A stretch of 62,560 bases of DNA, taken from assembly GCA_900548615.1 (NCBI GenBank), contig URKW01000001.1, positions 1-62,560 of the forward strand, given 5' to 3'. Position 1 is the first letter of the stretch; the number at the start of each line of letters is the position of its first letter. Shown in pieces: positions 7,307 to 16,683 of the stretch. Made by a program: the position numbers and the translations under genes. The notes under the pieces are model-generated. The model was given only the letters and a program-made list of their open reading frames with translations, was not told where the DNA came from and did not search any database. The DNA is from an uncultured Eubacteriales bacterium. GTDB taxonomy: Bacteria; Bacillota; Clostridia; Oscillospirales; Oscillospiraceae.

Positions 7307-8143
7307 ATGAAGAAGTTTCTTTCCTGTCTGCTGGCACTGCTGATGACGGCATCGCTGCTGGCGGGCTGCGGACAGCAGAAAACAGATGACAACAATGGCG
7401 GCGATGTCGCCGAGCCCGCGCTGGCGGACGGCGTGTACACCGCGGATTTCAACACCGACAGCAGTATGTTCCACGCCAACGAGACCTGCGACGGCAAGGG
7501 CGTGCTGACCGTGAAGGACGGGCAGATGACCATTCACGTCAGCCTCGCCTCCACCAGCATCGTGAATCTGTTCCCCGGCTTGAAGGAGGACGCACAGAAG
7601 GACGGTGCCGTGCTGCTACAGCCCACCAAGGATACCGTCACCTATCCCGATGGTCTGTCCGAGGAGGTTAACGGCTTTGACATCCCCGTGCCCGCCTTGG
7701 ACACGGAGTTCGACGTAGCCCTCATCGGCAAGAAGGGCGTATGGTATGACCACAAGGTCTCCGTCTCCAACCCTGTTCTGAAGGAGGATGACGGCGATGA
7801 CGCTGCCGCCATCGCATTGGCGGACGGCACTTACACCATTGAGGTAGGCTTTGAGGGCGGCTCCGGTAAGTCCCATGTGCTGACTCCCTGCACCCTGAAG
7901 GTGGAGAACGGCGCTGCCACCGCCACCATCGTGTGGAGCAGTGAGAAGTATGACTATATGCTGGTGGATGGCCAGCGTTACGATGTCCTCACCACCGAGG
8001 GCGGCTCCACCTTTGATATCCCCGTGCGGGCGCTGGATACCCCGCTGACAGTGATCGGCGACACCACCGCCATGAGCACCCCCCACGAGATCGAGTACAC
8101 CCTGACCTTTGATTCCACCACGGCGGTGGAGGCAGCCCAGTGA
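7307..8143 (+). CDS. Lipoprotein with two NEAT-like beta domains
   Basis: 278 residues. Signal and lipobox LLAGC with Cys near 20; start ATG at 7307 after AAGGAGG. The mature part has two similar repeats. The second (about 165-270) begins ALADGTYTIEVGFEGGSGKS, has LKVENGAATATIVWSSEKYDYM, and ends with FDIPVRALD and EIEYTLTF. The first (about 38-150) has ALADGVYTADF, VLTVKDGQMTIHVSL and FDIPVPALD. The order LADGxYxI, then LxVxNGxxxxxIxxS, resembles NEAT domains that bind haem in Gram-positive surface proteins. With an exported chelatase before it and an ABC importer after it, capture of a tetrapyrrole or metal chelate is the likely role. The family call is by pattern only. Confidence 0.55.
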   Translation: MKKFLSCLLALLMTASLLAGCGQQKTDDNNGGDVAEPALADGVYTADFNTDSSMFHANETCDGKGVLTVKDGQMTIHVSLASTSIVNLFPGLKEDAQKDGAVLLQPTKDTVTYPDGLSEEVNGFDIPVPALDTEFDVALIGKKGVWYDHKVSVSNPVLKEDDGDDAAAIALADGTYTIEVGFEGGSGKSHVLTPCTLKVENGAATATIVWSSEKYDYMLVDGQRYDVLTTEGGSTFDIPVRALDTPLTVIGDTTAMSTPHEIEYTLTFDSTTAVEAAQ

Positions 8144-9297
8144 AACGGCTGACCGCCGCGGTACTGGCGCTGCTGCTGCTGCTGATACTGTCCCTCTGTG
8201 CCTGCGGCACGGCAGACGCCCCTGCCAAAACAGATGGACAAACTGCCTCCATATCGTGGGATGAGTTGGTCTTTGACCGTACCATGCCCCTGCGCTATGC
8301 CCAGCAGTTTACCGTAGAGTATGCCGGAGAGAGCTACAAGCGCATCACCATCAACAACGACCGGGTGTACCTGCTGGTCGCCGAGGGCGCGGCGGTACCG
8401 GAGGGCGTACCCGCCGGCGTCACCGTTTTGCAGCAGCCGCTGGATCAGATCTATCTGGTGGCGGCCGCCGCCATGGACTACTTCGACAAGCTGGACGCCG
8501 TCGACTGCATCACCCTCAGCGGTAAAAAGCAGTCGGACTGGTATATCCAGCGTGCCAAGGACGCCATGGACAGCGGAGCGCTGGTATACGCCGGCAAGTA
8601 CTCCGAGCCGGATTATGAGCTGATCCTGTCGCAGGGCTGTGATCTGGCGGTGGAAAACACCATGATCTATCACTCTCCGGCGGTGCTGGAGCAACTGGAG
8701 CGGCTGGGCATCCCCGTGCTGGTGGAGACATCCAGCTACGAGACCCAGCCCTTGGGTCGGATGGAGTGGATCAAGCTGTACGCGGCGCTGCTGGACAAGG
8801 AGGATGAGGCCGAGGCGCTGTTTAATGAGAAGATGGACAGCGTGGCGGACGTACTGGAGCAGCAGCCCACCGGCAAGACTGTGGCGTTTTTCTACATCAC
8901 CAGCAGCGGCGCTGTAAACGTCCGCAAGTCCACGGACTATGTGGCGAAGTGCGTCACCATCGCAGGCGGAGACTATGTCTCCTTCGATGAATCGGCGGAG
9001 GACAACGCCCAGTCCACCATCAACATTCAGATGGAATCCTTCTACCACGGTGCAGTGGACGCCGATGTACTGATCTACAACAGCATCATCGATGGTGAGC
9101 TGCACACGCTGGACGAATTGGTGGCACTGGATCCACTGATGGCCGACTTCAAGGCCGTCAAGAGCGGTAATGTGTGGTGCCTGACCAAAAACTTCTATCA
9201 GGAGTCGCTGGAGCTGAGCGATCTCATTCTGGACGTGAACCATGCGTTGAACGACGCGCCGGATACGGCTTTTCACTTTCTGACACGGATGAAGTGA
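8140..9297 (+). CDS. ABC transporter substrate-binding lipoprotein (FecB/BtuF type)
   Basis: 385 residues with lipobox LCAC. The GTG start at 8140 overlaps the preceding stop by 4 bases. The body is a two-lobed periplasmic-binding fold of the iron-siderophore/cobalamin class: an N-lobe with VEYAGESYKRITINN and LDAVDCITLSG, a central helix region (SPAVLEQLERLGIPVLV, GRMEWIKLYAALLDKEDEAE), and a C-lobe ending AFHFLTRMK. It should hand its ligand to the permease next door. Position inside a riboswitch-controlled cobalamin operon points to a corrinoid, a cobalt chelate or another tetrapyrrole. The ligand cannot be read from sequence. Confidence 0.87.
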   Translation: MKRLTAAVLALLLLLILSLCACGTADAPAKTDGQTASISWDELVFDRTMPLRYAQQFTVEYAGESYKRITINNDRVYLLVAEGAAVPEGVPAGVTVLQQPLDQIYLVAAAAMDYFDKLDAVDCITLSGKKQSDWYIQRAKDAMDSGALVYAGKYSEPDYELILSQGCDLAVENTMIYHSPAVLEQLERLGIPVLVETSSYETQPLGRMEWIKLYAALLDKEDEAEALFNEKMDSVADVLEQQPTGKTVAFFYITSSGAVNVRKSTDYVAKCVTIAGGDYVSFDESAEDNAQSTINIQMESFYHGAVDADVLIYNSIIDGELHTLDELVALDPLMADFKAVKSGNVWCLTKNFYQESLELSDLILDVNHALNDAPDTAFHFLTRMK

Positions 9298-9326
9298 GCG
9301 TTTTTTACATCATAGGGAGGAGCAGC

Positions 9327-10340
9327 ATGAACAAGACCCGAACACTTCGCATCTGGGGCAGCTTTTTGCTGCTCCTCCTGCTTTTACTCACATTTTTACT
9401 TTGGAATATTTTCGCGGGGAGCGTTTCGCTTTCCGCGTCTGAGATATGGCGCATTCTGCTGGGGGGCGATGTGGGCTTTACCCAGAGCCAGATCATCGTG
9501 AAGATCCGTCTGCCCCGGCTTCTCTCGGCGCTGATACTGGGCGGAGCGCTGTCCCTGTCCGGCTATCTGCTGCAAACCTTTTTCCATAACCCCATCGCAG
9601 GCCCCTTCGTGCTGGGCATCTCCTCCGGCGCAAAGATGACGGTGTGCGTGGCCATGCTGGTGCTTTTGAGCCGGGGCAAGACCACCTCCTCCGCCATTCT
9701 CATCGCGGCGGCCTTCGTGGGCGCCATGGTATCCATGGGCTTCGTGCTGCTGATCTCCCAGCGGGTCAAGCGCATGAGCCTGCTGGTGGTCTGCGGCGTG
9801 ATGATCGGCTATATCTGCTCGGCGCTGACGGATTTTCTCGTGACCTTTGCCGACGATTCCAGCATCGTGAATCTGCACAACTGGTCTCTCGGCTCCTTCT
9901 CCGGCATGAGCTGGGACAACGTAAAGACTATGGCCGTCGTCTGCGGCATCACGCTGCTGCTGACCTTCCTGCTTTCCAAGCCCATCCGGGCGTACCAGTT
10001 GGGCGAGGTCTACGCCCAGAATATGGGCGTCCCCCTGCGGGCCTTCCGGACGGCGCTGATCCTGTTGTCCAGTGTGCTGTCCGCCTGCGTCACGGCCTTT
10101 GCCGGCCCCATCTCCTTTGTTGGCATCGCAGTGCCGCACCTGATGAAGTCCCTATTCAAATCGGCGGAGCCGCTGTGCATGATCCCGGCCTGCTTTTTAG
10201 GCGGCGGCGTGTTCTGCCTGTTCTGCGACCTTATCGCCCGCACCGCCTTTGCCCCCACAGAGGTGAGCATCAGCTCCGTCACGGCGGTATTCGGCGCACC
10301 CATCGTGATCTACATGATGATCCACAGAAAGGCGGCGTGA
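9327..10340 (+). CDS. ABC transporter permease (FecCD/BtuC family)
   Basis: 337 residues, with about nine or ten hydrophobic helices. Diagnostic FecCD segments are LPRLLSALILGGALSLSGYL (about 58-77), FFHNPIAGPFVLGISSGAK, NLHNWSLGSFSGMSWDNV and GPISFVGIAVPHLMKSLF, the last being the coupling region facing the ATPase. The ATG at 9327 follows GGGAGGA; an upstream in-frame start would overlap the binding-protein gene and lacks a site. Only one permease gene is present, as expected for a homodimer. It forms the inner-membrane channel of the importer. Confidence 0.92.
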   Translation: MNKTRTLRIWGSFLLLLLLLLTFLLWNIFAGSVSLSASEIWRILLGGDVGFTQSQIIVKIRLPRLLSALILGGALSLSGYLLQTFFHNPIAGPFVLGISSGAKMTVCVAMLVLLSRGKTTSSAILIAAAFVGAMVSMGFVLLISQRVKRMSLLVVCGVMIGYICSALTDFLVTFADDSSIVNLHNWSLGSFSGMSWDNVKTMAVVCGITLLLTFLLSKPIRAYQLGEVYAQNMGVPLRAFRTALILLSSVLSACVTAFAGPISFVGIAVPHLMKSLFKSAEPLCMIPACFLGGGVFCLFCDLIARTAFAPTEVSISSVTAVFGAPIVIYMMIHRKAA

Positions 10341-10342
10341 GT

Positions 10343-11110
10343 ATGGCATATCTGGAAACAAAAGACCTGACCGTGGGCTACCACGGCAAGCCGCTGATCG
10401 AGGACATCGCCCTCCATGTGCAGCGGGGCAGGATCGTCACGCTGATAGGCCCCAACGGCTCGGGAAAATCCACCATATTGAAAACCATCATCGGCCAACT
10501 CTCCAAGGTGTCCGGCACGGTGTTTCTGGATGGAAAGGCCATGGAGGCGCACAGCCGCAATGAGATTGCCCGGCGCATGGCCATTTTGATGACCGCCCGC
10601 ATGGAGCCGGAGCTGATGACCTGCCGGGACGTGGTGGGTACCGGCCGCTATCCCTACACAGGCAAACTGGGAATCCTCACATCGGAGGACCGGGCCATTG
10701 TGGAGCGCTCCTTGGCGCAGGTAGGCGGGCTGGACTTTGCCGATCGGCCCTTTGCCAACATCAGCGATGGGCAGCGCCAGCGGATCCTGCTGGCCCGGGC
10801 CCTGTGTCAGGAGCCGGAGATCATCGTGCTGGACGAGCCCACCAGCTTTCTGGACATCCGCTATAAGCTGGAGCTGCTGACGGTGCTCAAGCGCATGGTG
10901 CGGGAGAACGATCTGGCGGTGTTGCTGTCGCTCCACGAGCTGGAGCTGGCAGAGCGCATCTCCGATACCGTGGTGTGCGTGGCGGGCGACAGGATCGACC
11001 GCATCGGCCCGCCGGAGGAGATCTTCACCCGCGCATATATCGCAAAGCTGTACCAGATGGAGCACGGGAAGTACGACCCCTGCTTCGACAGTTTGGAATT
11101 CGTGCCGTAA
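10343..11110 (+). CDS. ABC transporter ATP-binding protein (FepC/BtuD type)
   Basis: 255 residues. Walker A GPNGSGKST near 34, Q-loop region, signature ISDGQRQR where most relatives have LSGGQ or LSDGE, Walker B IIVLDEPTSFLD and H-loop LSLHELELA. It drives import by the permease encoded just upstream; the two genes are 2 bases apart. Size is normal for the family. It completes a binding protein-permease-ATPase set sitting between the chelatase and the corrin methyltransferases. Confidence 0.93.
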   Translation: MAYLETKDLTVGYHGKPLIEDIALHVQRGRIVTLIGPNGSGKSTILKTIIGQLSKVSGTVFLDGKAMEAHSRNEIARRMAILMTARMEPELMTCRDVVGTGRYPYTGKLGILTSEDRAIVERSLAQVGGLDFADRPFANISDGQRQRILLARALCQEPEIIVLDEPTSFLDIRYKLELLTVLKRMVRENDLAVLLSLHELELAERISDTVVCVAGDRIDRIGPPEEIFTRAYIAKLYQMEHGKYDPCFDSLEFVP

Positions 11111-11121
11111 GGAGTGCCATC

Positions 11122-11808
11122 ATGGAAAAACAGGGTGTTTTTTACGCCGTCAGCGTGGGTCCCGGCGACCCGGAGCTGCTGACCCGGCAGGCGTGTCGGG
11201 TCCTGGAGGTATGTGATGTTATAGCGGCCCCTCGAACCAAGGCCGGGCGGATGCTGGCGCTGGACATCGCCGCCGGTGCGGTGGATATAAAGAATAAGAC
11301 CATTTTGCCGCTGGATTTTACCATGGAGCGAAGTGAGGCGGTACGGGAGGAGAGCTACCGCACGGCGGCAGGTGCCATCGAGGCGGAGCTGACGGCGGGG
11401 CGAGACGTTGCCATGGTGAATCTGGGCGACGTATCCGTGTACGCCACGGCGTACTATATTTTAGAGCGCGTCCGCTCTGACGGGTTCGAGGTGGTCATGT
11501 GTCCCGGCGTTACCAGCTTCTGCGCCGTGGCGGCGCGGCTGGGGCGCAGTCTCACCCGTATGGATGAGCCGCTCCACATTCTGCCGGGCAGCACGGATCT
11601 GAACAACGCGCTGGCGCTGCCAGGAACAAAGGTCGTGATGAAATCCGGCAAGGCCATCCACGAGACGGCGGAGGCGTTAAAGCGCCACGGCCTGCTGGCA
11701 AATGCCGGGATGGTGGCGGACTGCGGGCTGGAGACGGAGCAGGTCTATACCGACCTGCGGCAGCTGCCGGAGGAGATCAGCTATTTTGCCACCATTGTGG
11801 CGGATTGA
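11122..11808 (+). CDS. cbiL: Cobalt-factor II C20-methyltransferase
   Basis: Adds the C20 methyl group to cobalt-factor II using S-adenosylmethionine. The 228-residue protein has the tetrapyrrole methylase layout: N-terminal SVGPGDPELLTRQA (Gly-rich SAM loop), NLGDVSVYATAYYI (second loop), and CPGVTSFCAVAARLG. The ATG at 11122 follows AAGGAG. It lies 11 bases after the ATPase gene. Spacing and strand make it part of the same operon. CbiL/CobI is distinguished from other methylases by early position of PGDPELLT and the DEPLHILPGS segment. Confidence 0.92.
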   Translation: MEKQGVFYAVSVGPGDPELLTRQACRVLEVCDVIAAPRTKAGRMLALDIAAGAVDIKNKTILPLDFTMERSEAVREESYRTAAGAIEAELTAGRDVAMVNLGDVSVYATAYYILERVRSDGFEVVMCPGVTSFCAVAARLGRSLTRMDEPLHILPGSTDLNNALALPGTKVVMKSGKAIHETAEALKRHGLLANAGMVADCGLETEQVYTDLRQLPEEISYFATIVAD

Positions 11809-11817
11809 GAGGACGCT

Positions 11818-13164
11818 ATGCAGAGACGAGTGCCCCGGCTGGTGCTTGCCGGAACCAACAGCGGCTGCGGCAAGACCACCGTCACCTGCGCCGTTTTGCA
11901 GGCACTGGTATCGCGGGGTCTGCGGGTAGGCGCGGCGAAATGCGGCCCGGATTACATCGACCCCATGTTCCACAGCCGTGTTATCGGCGCGAAAAGCTCC
12001 AATTTGGACAGCTTCTTTTTTGACCGCGACACCATGCGCTATCTGCTGGCTCACAACGGTCAGGACTGCGATATCACGGTGATTGAGGGGGTCATGGGCT
12101 ATTATGACGGTCTGGGGCTGACATCCACCCGCGCCAGCACCTATGAGACGGCGCGGGAAACGGAAAGCCCCGTGGTGCTGGTGGTGAACGCACGGGGGGC
12201 GGCGTTGTCCGTTGTGGCGGCGGTGCAGGGCTTTCTGGACTTTGCGCCGGACAACAACGTGCAGGGCGTCATTCTGAACGGGTGCAGTGCCATGAGCTAC
12301 AGCGCGCTGGCGCGGGAGCTGGAAAGCCGGCTGGGCGTCCGCGCCTGCGGCTATCTGCCCCGGCTGCCAGAGTGCACGCTGGAGAGCCGCCATCTGGGGT
12401 TGGTGACAGCGGACGAGGTAGAGGATCTGCGGGAGAAGCTGCGGCAGCTGGCGGAGGCGGCGGAAAAGACGCTGGAGCTGGACGCGCTGCTGGAGATCGC
12501 CCACAATGCGCCAGTGCTGGACTTCACGCCGCCGGTATTGCCGGAAAAGGGCGCGCCGGTGCGGATCGGCGTGGCGCGGGACCGGGCGTTCTGCTTTTAC
12601 TATGAGGACAGTCTCGACCTGCTGCGGCAGCTGGGCGCGGAGCTGATACCCTTCAGCCCGCTGGCGGACGAAAAGCTCCCCGACGGTGTGCAGGGGCTGT
12701 ACTTAGGCGGCGGCTACCCGGAGCTTTACGCGGCGCAGTTGGAGGAAAACCACGCCCTGCGCAGGCAAATCCGAGACGCTGTACACACGGGGATGCCCTG
12801 TATCGCTGAGTGCGGCGGCTTCATGTATCTGACGCAGGCCATCGCAGGCCGCGCCATGGTGGGTGCGCTGCCGGGGGACTGCTTTGATACGGGGAAGCTG
12901 ACCCGGTTCGGCTATATCACCGCCACGGCCCGGGAGGACAATCTCCTCTGCCGCGCCGGAGAGCAGGTGCCGATGCATGAATTCCACCACTGGGACACCC
13001 CACAGCCCGGCGATGCTTTTGGGGCGGAAAAGCCCTCCGGAAAGCAGTGGCGCTGTGCGTATGCCACGGACACGCTGTATGCGGGTTTCCCCCACTTCCA
13101 TTTTTACGCCAAGCCTGTCATGGCACAGCGCTTTTTGGCGGCTTGCAGAAAGGAGACGCTATGA
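11818..13164 (+). CDS. cbiA: Cobyrinate a,c-diamide synthase
   Basis: Amidates the a and c carboxylates of cobyrinic acid with glutamine nitrogen and ATP. 448 residues: an N-terminal P-loop ATPase domain (LAGTNSGCGKTTVTCAVL, then KCGPDYIDPMFH and VIEGVMGYYDGLG), and a C-terminal class I glutamine amidotransferase-like domain with LYLGGGYPEL and the nucleophile in CIAECGGFMYL. The end has GFPHFHFYA with the catalytic-type His. Full length for the family. Overlaps cbiC by 4 bases. Confidence 0.95.
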   Translation: MQRRVPRLVLAGTNSGCGKTTVTCAVLQALVSRGLRVGAAKCGPDYIDPMFHSRVIGAKSSNLDSFFFDRDTMRYLLAHNGQDCDITVIEGVMGYYDGLGLTSTRASTYETARETESPVVLVVNARGAALSVVAAVQGFLDFAPDNNVQGVILNGCSAMSYSALARELESRLGVRACGYLPRLPECTLESRHLGLVTADEVEDLREKLRQLAEAAEKTLELDALLEIAHNAPVLDFTPPVLPEKGAPVRIGVARDRAFCFYYEDSLDLLRQLGAELIPFSPLADEKLPDGVQGLYLGGGYPELYAAQLEENHALRRQIRDAVHTGMPCIAECGGFMYLTQAIAGRAMVGALPGDCFDTGKLTRFGYITATAREDNLLCRAGEQVPMHEFHHWDTPQPGDAFGAEKPSGKQWRCAYATDTLYAGFPHFHFYAKPVMAQRFLAACRKETL

Positions 13165-13787
13165 TGGAGCAAATGAAGCCTATGGACATTGAGAAGCGCA
13201 GCTTCGCCATCATCACAGAGCTGCTGGGCGACCGGCGGCTGGACCCGGAAAATGAGCTGGTCATCAAACGGGTCATCCACACCACGGCGGATTTTGACTA
13301 TGTGGACAATCTGGCCTTTTCCGACCACGCGGTGGAAAAGGCCATCGCCGCCCTGCGGGCGGGCTGTGACATCGTCACCGATACGCAGATGGCCAAGGCC
13401 GGAATCAATAAGACGATCCTCGCCTCGCTGGGTGGGGAGGTACACTGCTTCATGTCGGACGCAGACGTGGCGGTGGAGGCTAAGGAGCGCGGTGTGACCC
13501 GGGCCTTTGTATCCATGGAGCGGGCAGCAGCCCTGCCCAAGCCCTGCATCTTCGCCATCGGCAACGCCCCTACGGCACTTTTTTCGCTGGAGGAACTGAT
13601 GGAGGCAGACAAGCTCCGTCCCGCCCTCATCATCGGGGTACCGGTGGGCTTTGTGAATGTGGTGGAGAGCAAGGAGCGCATCATCAAGGCCGCTGCCGCG
13701 CCCTACATCGTGTCCCGGGGCCGCAAGGGCGGCAGCAATGTGGCGGCGGCCATCTGCAACGCCATGCTCTACCAGATCAGGCGGTAG
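13161..13787 (+). CDS. cbiC: Cobalt-precorrin-8 methylmutase
   Basis: Moves the C11 methyl to C12, giving cobyrinate. 208 residues; the family motif VIHTTADFDYVDNLAFS supplies the catalytic His, followed by IVTDTQMAKAGINK, CFMSDADVA, and AIGNAPTALFSLEELM and IGVPVGFVNVVESK. Start ATG at 13161 overlaps the cbiA stop (ATGA) and follows AAGGAG. Complete. Confidence 0.95.
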   Translation: MMEQMKPMDIEKRSFAIITELLGDRRLDPENELVIKRVIHTTADFDYVDNLAFSDHAVEKAIAALRAGCDIVTDTQMAKAGINKTILASLGGEVHCFMSDADVAVEAKERGVTRAFVSMERAAALPKPCIFAIGNAPTALFSLEELMEADKLRPALIIGVPVGFVNVVESKERIIKAAAAPYIVSRGRKGGSNVAAAICNAMLYQIRR

Positions 13788-13790
13788 GTC

Positions 13791-14918
13791 ATGAAGGAAT
13801 TTATCATACGGGACGGAAAAAAGCTCCGTCTGGGCTACACCACCGGCTCCTGTGCCGCGGCGGCAGCCAAGGCCGCCGCATGGATGCTGCTGAGCGGCAG
13901 CAAAAAGGAGTCCATCCGCCTGCTGACACCCAAGGGCATGGAGCTGGCATTGGCGGTGGAGGACATCTATCTGTCCCCGGACTGTGTGCGCTGCGCCATC
14001 CGGAAGGACAGCGGCGATGACCCGGATATCACCCGTGACACCCTGATCTATGCCGAGGTGCGGAAAACAGAGGCTGTTGGTATTGTCATCGACGGCGGAC
14101 AGGGCGTAGGTCGGGTAACCAAGCCGGGTCTTGACCAGCCGGTGGGTGCGGCGGCCATCAACTCCGTGCCCCGCCGGATGATCCGGGAAAATGTGGAGGA
14201 GGTCTGCGGTCTGCTGGGCTACACCGGCGGTCTGCGGGTGGTAATCTCCGCTCCCGATGGCGAGACGCTGGCGAAAAAGACCTTCAATCCCCGGTTGGGC
14301 ATTGAGGGCGGCATCTCTATCTTAGGCACCACGGGGATCGTAGAGCCTATGAGTGAGCAGGCGCTGGTGGACACCATCCATGTAGAGCTGCGGCAGCGGC
14401 GGGAGGGCGGCGCGGATTATGTACTGCTTGCCCCCGGCAACTACGGCGTAGACTATATCAAGGGTGCCATGGGCATCGACCCCGCCACGGCGGTGATGAC
14501 CTCCAACTTCATCGGCGACGCGCTGGAGATGTGCCGGGAGCTGGGCTTCCGAGGGGTGCTGCTCATCGGTCATATCGGCAAGCTGGTAAAGCTGGCGGGC
14601 GGTATGTGGAACACCCACTCCCGCTACGGCGACTGCCGCATGGACATCCTGACGGCCTGTGCCGCCGCAGAGGGGCTGCACGGCGGTGCGGCGACGGAGC
14701 TGCTCCGCTGCGCCACCTGTGACGACGCCCTGCGGCTGTTGAAGGAGCAGGGACTTTATGACGCAGTGCTGCACCGGCTGGCCGGGCGCATTGACGACAT
14801 GATGCACTATAAATGCAGTGATATAGAGACGGGAGCCATCCTCTTTTCCAAGGAATATGGCTATCTTTGTGAGACGAAGGGCGCATCCAAGCTGCTGCGC
14901 CGGATAAAGGAGGACTGA
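13791..14918 (+). CDS. cbiD: Cobalt-precorrin-5B C1-methyltransferase
   Basis: Methylates C1 in the anaerobic route. 375 residues beginning with the hallmark LRLGYTTGSCAAAAAKAA. Other family segments are DPDITRDTLIYAEV, GVGRVTKPGLDQPVGAAAIN, LAPGNYGVDYI and HIGKLVKLAGGMWNTHS. CbiD occurs only in the anaerobic pathway, so it supports early cobalt insertion. It starts 3 bases after cbiC ends. Confidence 0.96.
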   Translation: MKEFIIRDGKKLRLGYTTGSCAAAAAKAAAWMLLSGSKKESIRLLTPKGMELALAVEDIYLSPDCVRCAIRKDSGDDPDITRDTLIYAEVRKTEAVGIVIDGGQGVGRVTKPGLDQPVGAAAINSVPRRMIRENVEEVCGLLGYTGGLRVVISAPDGETLAKKTFNPRLGIEGGISILGTTGIVEPMSEQALVDTIHVELRQRREGGADYVLLAPGNYGVDYIKGAMGIDPATAVMTSNFIGDALEMCRELGFRGVLLIGHIGKLVKLAGGMWNTHSRYGDCRMDILTACAAAEGLHGGAATELLRCATCDDALRLLKEQGLYDAVLHRLAGRIDDMMHYKCSDIETGAILFSKEYGYLCETKGASKLLRRIKED

Positions 14919-14920
14919 CA

Positions 14921-15676
14921 ATGGTACATTTTGTGGGAGCGGGCAGCGGCGCTGCCGACCTCATCACCGTCCGAGGCGCCAAACTGCTGGGCGAGGCCGA
15001 CGTGGTAATCTACGCTGGCTCACTGGTGAATCCGGCGCTGCTGGACTACACCAGGGAGGGCTGCGAGATCCACGACAGCGCCAAACTGACGCTGGAAGAG
15101 GTCATCGCCCTCATCGAGAAAGCGGAGGCGGAGGGAAAGACCACCGTGCGCCTGCACACAGGGGATTCCAGCATCTATGGTGCGGTGCGGGAGCAGTTCG
15201 ACGAGCTGGAAAAGCGGGACATTGTCTACGATGTCTGCCCCGGCGTAAGCGCCTTCTGCGGCGCAGCGTCCGCGCTGCGGGCGGAGTACACCCTGCCCGA
15301 TGTGAGCCAGACCGTCATCATCACCCGCGCCCCGGGCCGCACCCCGGTGCCGGAGCGGGAGTCCATCCGCTCGCTGGCGGCCCATCAGGCCACCATGGTG
15401 CTGTTTCTCAGCACTTCACTGACCGAACTGCTGCAAGCCGAGCTGCTGGCGGGAGGCTATACCGCTGACACCCCGGCGGCAGTGGTCTACAAGGCCACTT
15501 GGCCGGAGGAGCATATCTTCCGCTGCACGGTGGGGACGCTCCACGAGACGGTGACAGGCAACAGTCTGACCAAGACCTCGCTGATCGTGGTGGGCAACTG
15601 TCTGGGTGACACCTATCTGCGCTCGCTGCTGTATCACCCCAACTTTACAACGGAGTTCCGCAAGGGGGCGCAATGA
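14921..15676 (+). CDS. cbiF: Cobalt-precorrin-4 C11-methyltransferase
   Basis: 251 residues. Tetrapyrrole methylase with VHFVGAGSGAADLITVRG (SAM loop 1), VVIYAGSLVNPALL, RLHTGDSSIYGAVREQ (loop 2), CPGVSAFCGAASAL and TRAPGRTPVPERESI. GAGSGAADLITVRG and YAGSLVNPALL are characteristic of CbiF/CobM. It lies 2 bases after cbiD and overlaps cbiG by 4 bases. Complete. Confidence 0.95.
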   Translation: MVHFVGAGSGAADLITVRGAKLLGEADVVIYAGSLVNPALLDYTREGCEIHDSAKLTLEEVIALIEKAEAEGKTTVRLHTGDSSIYGAVREQFDELEKRDIVYDVCPGVSAFCGAASALRAEYTLPDVSQTVIITRAPGRTPVPERESIRSLAAHQATMVLFLSTSLTELLQAELLAGGYTADTPAAVVYKATWPEEHIFRCTVGTLHETVTGNSLTKTSLIVVGNCLGDTYLRSLLYHPNFTTEFRKGAQ

Positions 15677-16683
15677 GAGCCGCCCTGTTTACTTTCAGCC
15701 GCGGTGGCTGCGCCACGGCGCGGCGGATACTGGCAGCGCTGCCGGAGGAGGCATGGATGTGCTATACCATGCCGCGTTTTGAAGAGCCGGGCTTTCTGCC
15801 GCTGGACAAGGCGGTATATGGCGCGAGCTTTTCCTCCATGGACGCACTGATCTTTGTGGGGGCCTGCGGCATCGCCGTGCGGGAGATCGCCCCCTATGTC
15901 AAAAGCAAAAAAACCGACCCGGCGGTGGTTTGCATCGACGAGGCGGGGCGGTTTGTGATCCCCCTGCTCTCCGGCCATATCGGCGGCGCCAACGCGCTGG
16001 CGGTGAAGCTGGCGGAAAAGCTGGGGGCCACGGCGGTGGTCACCACCGCCACCGATGTCCGCGGCAAATTTTCCGTGGACGCATGGGCTGCCCGACACGG
16101 CTGCGTCATCTCTGACATGGGGCTTGCCAAGGCGGTTTCGGCGGCGATCTTAGAGGAGGATATCCCCCTTTGCAGCCAGTTTTCTCTGCCCGCCCCCCTG
16201 CCGGAGGGTACGTTTGCCGGGGAGAGCGGCCCGCTGGGCGTTTTCATTGGCTGGCGCACAAAGGCACACTTCGCCCGCACCCTGCGGCTTATCCCTCGCG
16301 TACTGCGGGTAGGTGTAGGCTGCCGGCGGGGCATCTCCGCCGAGGCGGTGGTGCGTGCGGTGCAGACAGTGTTCGCGGAAAATGGGCTGGACACGGCGGC
16401 CATCTGCGGCGTCTGTTCCATCGACCTGAAGCAGGACGAGGCAGGCCTGCTGGCCGCCTGTGAGAAAAACAACTGGCCGGTGCATTTTTACACGGAGCAG
16501 CAGCTGCGGGATGTGGCGGGTGACTTCACTCCCTCCGATTTCGTCCGCTCCGTTACCGGCGTGGACAATGTCTGTGAGCGGGCGGCGCTGCTGGATGCCG
16601 AAAAACTGATCGTACAAAAAACAGCGCGGGACGGCGTGACCATCGCCGTCGCGGCGGAGCATTGGGAGGTGCGCTTTGGGTAA
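15673..16683 (+). CDS. cbiG: Cobalt-precorrin-5A hydrolase
   Basis: Opens the delta-lactone ring and releases the C20 fragment as acetaldehyde. 336 residues: N-terminal domain with GACGIAVREIAPYVKSKKTDPAVV and LSGHIGGANALAVKLAE, a central part, and the C-terminal CobE/CbiG domain with VLRVGVGCRRGISAEAV. All three expected parts are present. The reading frame ends 8 bases into cbiH. Confidence 0.94.
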   Translation: MRAALFTFSRGGCATARRILAALPEEAWMCYTMPRFEEPGFLPLDKAVYGASFSSMDALIFVGACGIAVREIAPYVKSKKTDPAVVCIDEAGRFVIPLLSGHIGGANALAVKLAEKLGATAVVTTATDVRGKFSVDAWAARHGCVISDMGLAKAVSAAILEEDIPLCSQFSLPAPLPEGTFAGESGPLGVFIGWRTKAHFARTLRLIPRVLRVGVGCRRGISAEAVVRAVQTVFAENGLDTAAICGVCSIDLKQDEAGLLAACEKNNWPVHFYTEQQLRDVAGDFTPSDFVRSVTGVDNVCERAALLDAEKLIVQKTARDGVTIAVAAEHWEVRFG

